A stretch of 64,000 bases of DNA, taken from assembly GCA_002423025.1 (NCBI GenBank), contig DIUN01000038.1:1-64000 (forward strand). Direction: 5' to 3'. The notes beneath the pieces are model-generated. The model was not told where the DNA came from and made no database searches. It saw nothing but the letters and a program-made list of their open reading frames with translations. Source of the DNA: Sphingomonadales bacterium UBA6157. GTDB lineage: Bacteria > Pseudomonadota > Alphaproteobacteria > Sphingomonadales > Sphingomonadaceae. A program made the translations under genes and the position numbers. Positions within the stretch are counted from its first letter, which is position 1. Every line of letters begins with the position of its first letter. Below are positions 8,525 to 16,007 of the stretch, one piece after another.

Positions 8525-9676
8525 ATGCGGAACTTCGCGCTCGAAGTGTTTTTCTCGAAATGGGAATTCGCGGCGAAGCATCATCTGACAGCGTCGGATG
8601 CGCAGAGCCTCAGCCTCTCGCAGCTGCTCGCCTACGCTTCGCCGGCAGACCGTGAGCGATTCGATCATCTGCATCTCGGCTATACGGAAACCTTCGGCGC
8701 GAAGCCGCTGCTCGCGGAAATCGCCGGGACCTACGAGCGCATCGACACCGAGGGATTGCTCTGCTTCGCCGGCGCCGAAGAGGCGATCTATGTGGCCATG
8801 CGCGTGCTGTTGCAGCCCGAGGACCATTGCATCGTCATCACCCCCAACTACCAGGCCGCCGAGACCATCCCGCTGGGGCGTTGCGCCGTCAGCGGCGTGG
8901 CGCTCGATGCCGACAACCACTGGGCGCTCGACCTGGGCCGCATCGTGGCGGCGCTCAGGCCGAACACGAAGCTGATCTCGATCAACTTTCCCAACAACCC
9001 CACGGGTGCGATCCCGGACCGCGCGACCTTTGACGCCCTGGTCACGCTGTGCCGTGACCGCGGCATCTGGCTGTTCAGCGACGAAGTCTATCGCCTCATC
9101 GAGCGTGACCCTGCCATCCGCCTGCCCCAGGTCGCCGATGTGTATGAGCGCGGGCTCTCGCTCAATGTCATGTCCAAATCCTATGGGCTGCCGGGGCTGC
9201 GCATCGGCTGGCTGGCCTGCCAGGATCGGGGTGTCCTGCTCGCGTGCGAGCGCTACAAGCATTATCTCTCGATCTGCAATTCGGCCCCTTCGGAGCTACT
9301 CGCCGAGATCGCCCTCAAGTCCCGCGAGCCGATTCTGGAGCGCAACCGCGCCATCGTGAAACACAACCTTGGCCTGCTCGACGGGTTCTTTGCCGAGTTT
9401 CCGGATCTGTTCGATTGGCGCGCGCCGGATGGCAGCTGTGTCGCCTTCATTCGCTACAAGGGCGCTGACGGCGTCGAGCGCTTCACCCAGCGGCTGATCG
9501 AGGAGGCCGGCGTGCTGCTGCTGCCGTCGAGCATATATCGCTCCGATCTTGGCCCGGTTCCGGCGGAGCATTTCCGCATCGGCTTCGGGCGCTCGAACAT
9601 GGCGGAGGGGCTGGCGGCTTTCCGCGGCTGGCTGATGCAGAACAAGGCGTCGCTGCAGCCAAGGCGTCCAACTTGA
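8525..9676 (+). CDS. fold-type I PLP aminotransferase (capreomycidine-synthase-like)
   Basis: About 383 residues, aminotransferase class I/II. It shows the cofactor-aromatic stretch TPNYQAAET, the substrate-carboxylate and PLP-contact region NFPNNPTG, the Asp/Tyr pair FSDEVYR, and the Schiff-base Lys218 in MSKSYGLPGLRIGW. Its compact N-terminus recalls the capreomycidine synthase/aspartate aminotransferase branch. No signal peptide is present, so it is cytosolic and may act after uptake. The start is uncertain: ATG 8525 is 18 bases beyond a perfect AGGAGG (8501-8506), an unusually long gap, and no ATG, GTG or TTG falls at normal spacing. It lies 47 bases after the lyase and is probably co-transcribed. 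Confidence 0.8.
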   Translation: MRNFALEVFFSKWEFAAKHHLTASDAQSLSLSQLLAYASPADRERFDHLHLGYTETFGAKPLLAEIAGTYERIDTEGLLCFAGAEEAIYVAMRVLLQPEDHCIVITPNYQAAETIPLGRCAVSGVALDADNHWALDLGRIVAALRPNTKLISINFPNNPTGAIPDRATFDALVTLCRDRGIWLFSDEVYRLIERDPAIRLPQVADVYERGLSLNVMSKSYGLPGLRIGWLACQDRGVLLACERYKHYLSICNSAPSELLAEIALKSREPILERNRAIVKHNLGLLDGFFAEFPDLFDWRAPDGSCVAFIRYKGADGVERFTQRLIEEAGVLLLPSSIYRSDLGPVPAEHFRIGFGRSNMAEGLAAFRGWLMQNKASLQPRRPT

Positions 9677-10025
9677 CCAATTGAACCTTATTGGTTATTT
9701 ATTTTGAGCTGCACGCCGCTCTTTGACATCGCCGAATTGTAAAGTTCCGGAATCACCGCAAGAGCGTGGGTGTGTAACCTTTGTAACCTTCCAGATTGCA
9801 CAAACCGGCACCTTCGGCTGCAAACCACGCCCGCGCACGGCCCGGCCGGCCGCCGGCGGCCGCCCGGCCAGCGCCCGCCGCGCGCCTGCACGCATCCCGC
9901 CGATGCCCCGGCCAGCACCCGCCAATCTCCCGAAATCTCCCGATCTTGACGGAACCGACCATTCCGGCGTTCTTCAGGCAAGCCCCGTTTCGGGCGCAGC
10001 ACCGTCCTTGAAAGGCAGGCCTCCC
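9677..10025. other. intergenic stretch without a gene
   Basis: About 350 bases between the aminotransferase and the VOC gene. The first 100 bases are much more AT-rich than the surroundings and contain a short tandem (GTAACCTTTGTAACCTT) near 9774-9790. The rest is extremely GC-rich. Frames are open through it, but the predicted peptides are low-complexity Pro/Ala/Arg and resemble no protein. No terminator hairpin with a T-tract was found. It probably carries the promoter of the VOC gene. Confidence 0.5.
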
Positions 10026-10448
10026 GTGCCACCCCCTCCGTTCAAGATGCTCGGGCTCGATCATGTCGTGCTGCGCGTTGGCGACATGGATCGGGCCAGG
10101 GATTTCTATGTCGACGTCCTGGGCTGCAGCATTGCGCACGAGCAGCCGGCACTGGGTCTGCTGCACCTGCGCGCCGGCCAGTCGCTCATCGACTTGATCA
10201 GCATAAGTGGCCCGCTCGGCCAGCGTGGTGGCGCCGCGCCGGGACCGGAAGCCCGCAATGTCGATCATTTTGCCATCGCCATCGCGCCCTTTGACGAGGA
10301 GGCCATGCGCGCACATCTCGCTACACACGGCGTCGCGATCATCGAATCAGGGCCACGTTTCGGCGCGGGAGGCAGCGGCCCGTCCCTCTATATCAAGGAC
10401 CTGGACGGCAATATCGTCGAACTCAAAGGGCCGGGCAGCAGCGGTTAG
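10026..10448 (+). CDS. VOC (glyoxalase/bleomycin-resistance) family protein
   Basis: A single vicinal-oxygen-chelate domain of about 140 residues. The two beta-alpha-beta-beta-beta halves are visible as LDHVVLRVGDMDRARDFYVD...GLLHLRAGQSLIDLI and VDHFAIAIAPFDEEAMRAHL...SLYIKDLDGNIVELKGP. Metal-ligand positions fit His (LDH), His (VDH) and Glu (IVELKG). Members include dioxygenases, glyoxalases and resistance proteins; the reaction cannot be assigned here. GTG 10026 is chosen because GGCAGG precedes it at normal spacing; ATG 10047, seven codons in, is an alternative. Its 3' end overlaps the convergent esterase gene by four bases. Confidence 0.82.
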   Translation: MPPPPFKMLGLDHVVLRVGDMDRARDFYVDVLGCSIAHEQPALGLLHLRAGQSLIDLISISGPLGQRGGAAPGPEARNVDHFAIAIAPFDEEAMRAHLATHGVAIIESGPRFGAGGSGPSLYIKDLDGNIVELKGPGSSG

Positions 10449-11497
10449 CGGAGCAGCCCAGCCTGGCGCAGCGCCTGGTTGATGAAGAACTCGGCACCGT
10501 TGCCGGCAGGTGCGGAGGCTCTGGCAGGGTCGCTCACACTATCCTGAAGCGGGGGTGCCAGACCCCAGAACGCCGCGATTCGCCGTGTCGAGGAGATGCC
10601 GGCCTCCAGCATGTGCGGGCCAGCCCGGCCCCACGCCTCGGCACCATATTCCGAGAGCGGCAAGCCATGGCCCATGCCCGTGATGCTGAACGCCTCTACA
10701 ACCTCACGGCCGCTGGCATCGCTCCAGACGCGGCGGTGATGGCCGTTGACGCCCTCCTGCGGCGCCGCGCTGGCGCCATGCAGCATGGCCCAACTGGCAG
10801 CGATGGCCTCGGCATTGGCGGCATCGACCCGCATGTCCGATGTGCCCTGCCATACGGAAAGCCGTGGCCAGGGCCCTTCATGCGGGGAGGCCCGACGCAC
10901 AGCATCGGCCAGTCGTTCAGCGCCGGGGAGGCCCTTGCCGCGCATCCGCTCAAGCGCATCCTGCACCGTGCCGGCAGCGCCAAAAGGCACCCCCGCCAGC
11001 ACCGCACCGGCGGCAAAGCGCTCCGGATAGGTCGCCAGCATCGCCATCGCCATGGCGCCGCCGGCAGACAGGCCGGTGACAAAGGTGCGGCGCGGCTCCA
11101 GCCCGTGCAGCCCCTGCATGGCGCTCACCATCTGGGCAATGGACGCGACTTCACCGCTGCCGCGGCGCACATCATCGGGCACAAACCAGTTGAAGCAGAC
11201 ATTGGGATTGTTGGCCCGCCGCTGCTCGGCATAAAGCACGGCAAAGCCGGCACGCTCCGCCAGCGCCGACCAGCCGCTGCCGGCATCATACTCCGCTGCC
11301 GTCTGGGTGCAGCCATGCAGCACCACGACAAGCGGCGCTCCACTGCCAAGCCGGGCAGGAACATGGCAAAACGCCTCAAGCTCACCGGGGTTGCTGCCGA
11401 AATCGGCCAGCCGCACCAGCCTCTCAGGTCCGACCGCACCGCTCCTGCCCGCACGAAATGCGGCAAGGCGTGCAACTGATTCGCCCAGGCTGGGCAT
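10445..11497 (-). CDS. PHB-depolymerase-family esterase (alpha/beta hydrolase)
   Basis: 350 residues of the esterase_phd/PHB depolymerase type. The oxyanion-hole region LVVVLHGCTQTAAEYD is followed by NVCFNWFVPDDVRRGSGE, typical of the family, and the nucleophile elbow FVTGLSAGGAMAMAM. A C-terminal ITGMGHGLPL segment holds the likely catalytic His, and VWQGTSDMRVDAANA the likely Asp. There is no clear signal peptide, so it may be an intracellular short-chain esterase or PHB-related hydrolase rather than a secreted depolymerase. No phaC or phasin gene is nearby to support a PHB role. It is convergent with the VOC gene, overlapping by four bases. Confidence 0.85.
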   Translation of the reverse strand: MPSLGESVARLAAFRAGRSGAVGPERLVRLADFGSNPGELEAFCHVPARLGSGAPLVVVLHGCTQTAAEYDAGSGWSALAERAGFAVLYAEQRRANNPNVCFNWFVPDDVRRGSGEVASIAQMVSAMQGLHGLEPRRTFVTGLSAGGAMAMAMLATYPERFAAGAVLAGVPFGAAGTVQDALERMRGKGLPGAERLADAVRRASPHEGPWPRLSVWQGTSDMRVDAANAEAIAASWAMLHGASAAPQEGVNGHHRRVWSDASGREVVEAFSITGMGHGLPLSEYGAEAWGRAGPHMLEAGISSTRRIAAFWGLAPPLQDSVSDPARASAPAGNGAEFFINQALRQAGLLR

Positions 11498-11586
11498 GGC
11501 TGGACCTTTCGACTCTGTTGCAGTGCAACATAGAGCGATTACATATTTGAGGCCAAATGCTTTTTTGGCACACCGGGCAAGAGGAA

Positions 11587-12822
11587 CTAGCCGCTGATGC
11601 CCATCTCGGTGGCAGCAGCACGGATGCGGCCCTGCGCTGCCGCATCGCCGGCGAAGGCACGCAGGGCGCTCTCGCGGGCACTGCGGGCATCCGCCGATTC
11701 GCCCAGCACCGTGCGGGCCCGCATCAGGCGCAGCCAGCCGGCTTCGTCACGCGGGTTCTGCTCCAGCTTCTTGGCCAGGCCATCGACCATGCCGCGGATC
11801 ATCGCCTGCTGGTCGGCCGGCCGCATGCTCTGCGCCTGCGCGACCTGCTCGGATGTCGGCCCCGGCAGCACGCCGGGAGGAGCGCCGGCAGCACCCGGCA
11901 TCGGCGGCACGGCAACGCTCGCGCCGCCCGAAGCCGGCTGGCGCAGCGCGGCAAGCCGGGGCGCAATGTCGATTTTTGCTTCAGCCGCCGTGCGCTCGAT
12001 CACGCCGCGCAACTGCGGCACCCAAGGCGCATCGGCAGCCGATTCCCCAAGCAGCTTGAGCCAATCCTCGATGGCGCCGGCATTGTCACCAGCTTGCTGC
12101 TTCTGGACGCCAAGGAAATAGCGCGCCCGGGCATCTGCGCCATCCTGGGCATTGGCTTTCACAAAGGCCTCGGCGGCCTGCGGCGTCACGGTGCCGCCAG
12201 CGGCCTGCACCAGCGCTTCGCCATAAGCGGATTGATAACCCTCTCCCGCCGGATTGAGCTCGATGGCCTTGGCATAGGCCGCTGCCGCATCGGCAAAACG
12301 CTGGGTCTGGAAGTAAGACCAGCCAAGCATCCGCCAGCCTTCCGGATCAGCCGGATTTTCCTGCATCTTGCGTTCAAGGCCCGCCACCAAGGCAGCGATC
12401 TCACCCGCAGCCTGCGCCTCGGCAGGCGCGGCCGGGGCGCTCGCGGTTTCCGCAGGCGCGCCGGTGCCCATGCCGGGCTTGCCCATGCTCGTGTAAAGCG
12501 CGCCGGCCGCCAGTGCGACCATACCGGCAAGCCCGATGGCGACAAATCCGAGCGCCTTGGAGCCGACAGGATTGGCAGCATCCTCGGCGATATGGCCCGC
12601 CGCCAGCATGCGCCGCTTGATCTCGACCCGAAGGCCTTCCGCATCAGCCGGCGGGATGCTGCCGGCAGCCAACTGGACATCCACATCGGCCAGTTGATCC
12701 TTGAGCACGGCCAGCGTGGCGGACCGGGCATCAGCACGGGCCTCCTGGCGGCGCACCAGCGGCACAGTCAGCACGGCGGCGGAAACGGCCGCCATTACGG
12801 TGAGAATGATCCAGAGTGTCAT
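11587..12822 (-). CDS. ccmI: cytochrome c maturation protein CcmI
   Basis: 411 residues. Two N-terminal membrane segments (WIILTVMAAVSAAVLTVPLV and ALGFVAIGLAGMVALAAGAL) flank a cytoplasmic loop. A periplasmic TPR region begins near residue 150 (EGWRMLGWSYFQTQRFADAAAAYAKAIELNP). CcmI binds the C-terminus of apocytochrome c and hands it to the CcmFH heme ligation complex. It is the last gene of the minus-strand run ccmF-ccmG-ccmH-ccmI, 45 bases after ccmH. An Ala/Pro-rich linker separates the TPR block from a second helical C-terminal part. The order matches alphaproteobacterial ccm operons, but ccmABCDE are not in the window. Confidence 0.9.
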   Translation of the reverse strand: MTLWIILTVMAAVSAAVLTVPLVRRQEARADARSATLAVLKDQLADVDVQLAAGSIPPADAEGLRVEIKRRMLAAGHIAEDAANPVGSKALGFVAIGLAGMVALAAGALYTSMGKPGMGTGAPAETASAPAAPAEAQAAGEIAALVAGLERKMQENPADPEGWRMLGWSYFQTQRFADAAAAYAKAIELNPAGEGYQSAYGEALVQAAGGTVTPQAAEAFVKANAQDGADARARYFLGVQKQQAGDNAGAIEDWLKLLGESAADAPWVPQLRGVIERTAAEAKIDIAPRLAALRQPASGGASVAVPPMPGAAGAPPGVLPGPTSEQVAQAQSMRPADQQAMIRGMVDGLAKKLEQNPRDEAGWLRLMRARTVLGESADARSARESALRAFAGDAAAQGRIRAAATEMGISG

Positions 12823-12867
12823 CTTGGCTTTCTTTTCAATCGCGCCGGGCGTGTCGAGCGCTGTGGC

Positions 12868-13341
12868 TCAACGCTGCTGCGGGGTGTCCGTCAATCCCGC
12901 GATTTCGGCGGCCTCGGCTTCGGTCAGCGGCAGCGGCTCTTCCGCTGGCCGGCGCTTCCTGCTCCAAGCCAGCAACGCCAGCCCTCCGCCGATCAACAGG
13001 ATGAACGGCCCGGCCCAGAGAGCCCAGGTGGCAGGATCAACGGGGGGTTTGAGCAAAACGAAACTGCCGTAGCGCTGGACGACATAGTCCATGGTTTCCG
13101 CATCGGACTTGCCCATGCTGAGCTGCTCGCGCACCACGATACGCAGGTCACGCGCCAGCGGGGCATCGGAATCATCGATCGACTGGTTCTGGCAGACGAC
13201 GCAGCGAAGCTCCTGCGAGATAACACGCGCCCGGGCTTCCAGCGCCGGATCTGCCAGCATCTCGTCCGGCAGCACGGCAAAGGCCGGAGCCGCTACGAAA
13301 AGCAGCAGAGCAGCCAGTGCTTTCAGCGTCGTCCAACTCAT
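12868..13341 (-). CDS. ccmH: cytochrome c maturation protein CcmH (thiol oxidoreductase)
   Basis: About 157 residues. A signal peptide (LKALAALLLFVAAPAFA) is followed by the CcmH/CycL domain with redox motif LRCVVCQNQSIDDSDAPLARD (Cys47 and Cys50). A membrane anchor (LWAGPFILLIGGGLALLAW) sits near residue 115, with a short cytoplasmic tail. CcmH works with CcmG to keep the CXXCH cysteines of apocytochrome c reduced for heme attachment. The ATG ending at 13341 overlaps the ccmG stop by four bases (ATGA). The open frame upstream of that ATG is rejected because it lies inside ccmG and would bury the signal peptide. Confidence 0.93.
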   Translation of the reverse strand: MSWTTLKALAALLLFVAAPAFAVLPDEMLADPALEARARVISQELRCVVCQNQSIDDSDAPLARDLRIVVREQLSMGKSDAETMDYVVQRYGSFVLLKPPVDPATWALWAGPFILLIGGGLALLAWSRKRRPAEEPLPLTEAEAAEIAGLTDTPQQR

Positions 13342-13880
13342 GCCTCGGCTCGCAATTGCGCCATCAGCGGCTTGATGCGGACTTCCCAATCCTCCGGCGA
13401 GATCGGGCCGATCTGCTTGAAGCGCACCCGACCATTGCGATCAACAATGAAGGTTTCAGGAACGCCGGTGACACCTAGATCGATGGCGGTGCGACCCGCC
13501 TCATCAGCCGCCACAGCGCGATAAGGATTGCCCCATTGCTCCAGCCAGCCGCGCGAGTCAGCAGGCTTGTCCTTCCAGGCAAGGCCATAAACCGGCACGC
13601 CCTCTGCTGCGATCTGCGTGAGCACCGGGTGCTCCTGCGGGCAAGCGGCACACCAGCTGGCAAAGATGTTGAGCAGCATCGGCTCGCCCTTCAGGCTGGC
13701 GCTGGCAAAGCCGGGGCCACCGCCGGGGGCCTCGGCAATACCCGGCAGATCAAAGGCCGGCAGCGGCCGATCGATAAGCTGGGAGGGCAGCACCTTCGGA
13801 TCTTTGGTAAGTCCGACCCCGAAAACGGCAATCAGCCCAATAAAGCCGATGATGGGGAGTATGAAAACAAGTCGCTTCAT
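13338..13880 (-). CDS. ccmG: thiol:disulfide interchange protein CcmG/DsbE
   Basis: About 180 residues. An N-terminal anchor (LVFILPIIGFIGLIAVFGVGL) precedes a periplasmic thioredoxin fold with active site ASWCAACPQEH (Cys77, Cys80). The cis-Pro loop is visible as GVTGVPETFIVDRNGRV, characteristic of DsbE. It reduces CcmH or apocytochrome c during heme ligation. The ATG ending at 13880 is preceded by GGCAGGAC. It lies ten bases after ccmF and overlaps ccmH by four, so the three are one transcript. Confidence 0.94.
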   Translation of the reverse strand: MKRLVFILPIIGFIGLIAVFGVGLTKDPKVLPSQLIDRPLPAFDLPGIAEAPGGGPGFASASLKGEPMLLNIFASWCAACPQEHPVLTQIAAEGVPVYGLAWKDKPADSRGWLEQWGNPYRAVAADEAGRTAIDLGVTGVPETFIVDRNGRVRFKQIGPISPEDWEVRIKPLMAQLRAEA

Positions 13881-13890
13881 CTGTCCTGCC

Positions 13891-15882
13891 TCATTCAGCC
13901 GGCACCAGCGAGCCACGCAATGGCGCTATCGCTGGCTGGCGCTGCGGAGCGCCAATGCGGAAGCGCCGGTCCGCCAGGCTGGCGGCGCCACCCAATGCCA
14001 TCATCAGCCCGCCAAACCATATCCAGCCGACCAGCGGATGGTTGTAGATACGGACGACAATACCAGGGCCCTGCGGCCCAGTTTGCGAGTCTCCGATAGC
14101 AATGTAGCTGTTGCCAAGGAAGCCCGTGCCGATACCGGCCTCGGTCGTCTGGTTACGGCTTACAGGATAGATACGGCGCTCACTGGACAGTTCTCGGACG
14201 CTGCTGCCCTGCTTGACGGAAAACCGGGCCTGCACTGCCTCGTAGTTCGGACCACGGACCTGGCCGATGCTGTTGAGCGTGACGGACATGCGCCCTAGTT
14301 CCACGGTCTGGCCAGTCTGCATCACCAGGATCTTTGAGTCCGCAAAGCCGCTCATCGCGGAGATGCCGGCGACTGTGACGCCAAGACCAGCATGCGCCAG
14401 TGCCATCCCGAGCACCGCTGCCGGCGTGGTCCGCACCAACCGCATGGAGAAGCCAGCTGCACCCTTCCAGCGCTTGGCCAACACCATGACGCCACCAATG
14501 GCCAACCAGAAACCGAGCGCGAAGCCGAAAGCGGAAGCCGCCTTGCCAAAGCCCAACGCGAAGAGCAGCGCCGCGAAGATGGCGACCGCGGCCAGCGCAG
14601 GCCACTTCAGCTTGGCCAGAACGGTTCGAAGATTGTCCCGCTTCCAGGCCAGCATCGGGCCAACCGTGACCAGCAACAACAACGGAACTGAAAGCGGCAC
14701 GAACACCAGATTGTAGTATGGTGGGCCGACCGAGATCTTCTCAGCACTCACCGCCTCCATGATGACAGGGTAGAAGGTGCCAAGGAACACCACTGCCGTT
14801 ACCGCCATAAGAAACAGGTTGTTGAGCGTCAGCCCTGCCTCACGGCTGACGCCGGCGAACAACGCGCCCGAGCGCAGCATCGGCGCACGATAGGCAAAAA
14901 GCGCCAGCGCCGTTCCCGTTGCCCCAACAATCATCGCCAGAATGAACACGCCGCGCGCCGGATCGACAGCAAAGGCATGAACCGAAGTGAGAATGCCGGA
15001 GCGCACCAGAAACGTACCGATCAGGCTGAGCGAGAACGCCAGAATGGCGAGCAGGATGGTCCAGCCGGCAAGAGCCTGACGCTTTTCTGTCACGATAGCG
15101 GAATGGAGCAGTGCCGTGCCCAGCAGCCAGGGCATGAAAGAGGCGTTTTCAACGGGATCCCAGAACCACCAGCCACCCCAGCCAAGCTCATAATAGGCCC
15201 AGAAGGAGCCCAGCGCGATTCCACATGTGAGAGGAACCCATGCCGCCAGAACCCAGGGCCGCATCCAGCGCGCCCATGCGGCATCAGCCCGGCCTTCCAG
15301 CAGTGCCGCTACGGCGAAGCTGAATGTCACGGAAAAGCCTACATAGCCGAGGTAAAGCAGCGGCGGATGGAAGACGAGGCCGGGATCCTGCAACAGCGGA
15401 TTCAGTTCGGCTCCATCCAACGGGGCCGGAAACAGCCGCTCAAAGGGGTTGGACGTGAACAGGGCAAAGGCAAGGAACGCAACGCTGATCATCGCCTGGA
15501 TAGAGAGTACCCGAGCCTGCAAGCTGGGGCGAAGATTGTCCCCAAAACGGGCGATGCCGGCGCCGAATATGGCAAGGATCAAGACCCAGAGCAGCATCGA
15601 GCCTTCATGATTGCCCCAAGTCGCGGCAAGTCGATACGGCAGCGGCTGGCTCAGTGCGGCATGCTGGGCCACCAGCTTCACGGAGAAATCCGCCTGGCCG
15701 AAGCTGGTCATGAGGATGCCGAAGGCAAGCGTGATGAGCAGCGCCTGCAGCTGTGCCGACGTGCGGCCGAAGGCCATGAGCGCGCCATCGCCACGCACAG
15801 CGCCCAGCATTGGCAGCACCGCCTGGGTGGCAGCCGTGAGCAAGGCGAGGATCAGGGCAAAATGCCCGATTTCGGCCAACAT
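13891..15882 (-). CDS. ccmF: heme lyase CcmF
   Basis: About 663 residues and a dozen or more membrane helices. The tryptophan-rich heme-handling WWD motif is visible as WGGWWFWDPVENASFMPWL. Conserved His-bearing segments flank it (ATWGNHEGSMLLWVL and DPGLVFHPPLLYLGYVGF, and RSGILTSVHAFA after it). CcmF accepts heme from CcmE and ligates it to apocytochrome c with CcmH and CcmI. The ATG ending at 15882 is preferred: GGGAGGA is about 11 bases upstream, whereas the TTG three codons earlier would be only two bases from it. The neighbouring ten-heme cytochrome is an obvious client. ccmE, usually just upstream of ccmF, is absent here. Confidence 0.95.
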   Translation of the reverse strand: MLAEIGHFALILALLTAATQAVLPMLGAVRGDGALMAFGRTSAQLQALLITLAFGILMTSFGQADFSVKLVAQHAALSQPLPYRLAATWGNHEGSMLLWVLILAIFGAGIARFGDNLRPSLQARVLSIQAMISVAFLAFALFTSNPFERLFPAPLDGAELNPLLQDPGLVFHPPLLYLGYVGFSVTFSFAVAALLEGRADAAWARWMRPWVLAAWVPLTCGIALGSFWAYYELGWGGWWFWDPVENASFMPWLLGTALLHSAIVTEKRQALAGWTILLAILAFSLSLIGTFLVRSGILTSVHAFAVDPARGVFILAMIVGATGTALALFAYRAPMLRSGALFAGVSREAGLTLNNLFLMAVTAVVFLGTFYPVIMEAVSAEKISVGPPYYNLVFVPLSVPLLLLVTVGPMLAWKRDNLRTVLAKLKWPALAAVAIFAALLFALGFGKAASAFGFALGFWLAIGGVMVLAKRWKGAAGFSMRLVRTTPAAVLGMALAHAGLGVTVAGISAMSGFADSKILVMQTGQTVELGRMSVTLNSIGQVRGPNYEAVQARFSVKQGSSVRELSSERRIYPVSRNQTTEAGIGTGFLGNSYIAIGDSQTGPQGPGIVVRIYNHPLVGWIWFGGLMMALGGAASLADRRFRIGAPQRQPAIAPLRGSLVPAE

Positions 15883-16007
15883 GACGCGCAATGTCCTCCC
15901 AACGCCAAACGCTTAAATGAACGCAGCTTCAAAGTTACTCTAGCCGACCGCGCGCCAGATGGTAGAGTGCATATCAGTCGCAGGGGTTGCTGGGGGGCAC
16001 ATTAAGC

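Noticed and set aside
11557..13524. Plus-strand frame opposite ccmI-ccmH
   Set aside because: The opposite strand has clear TPR, CVVC and membrane segments; this frame has none.
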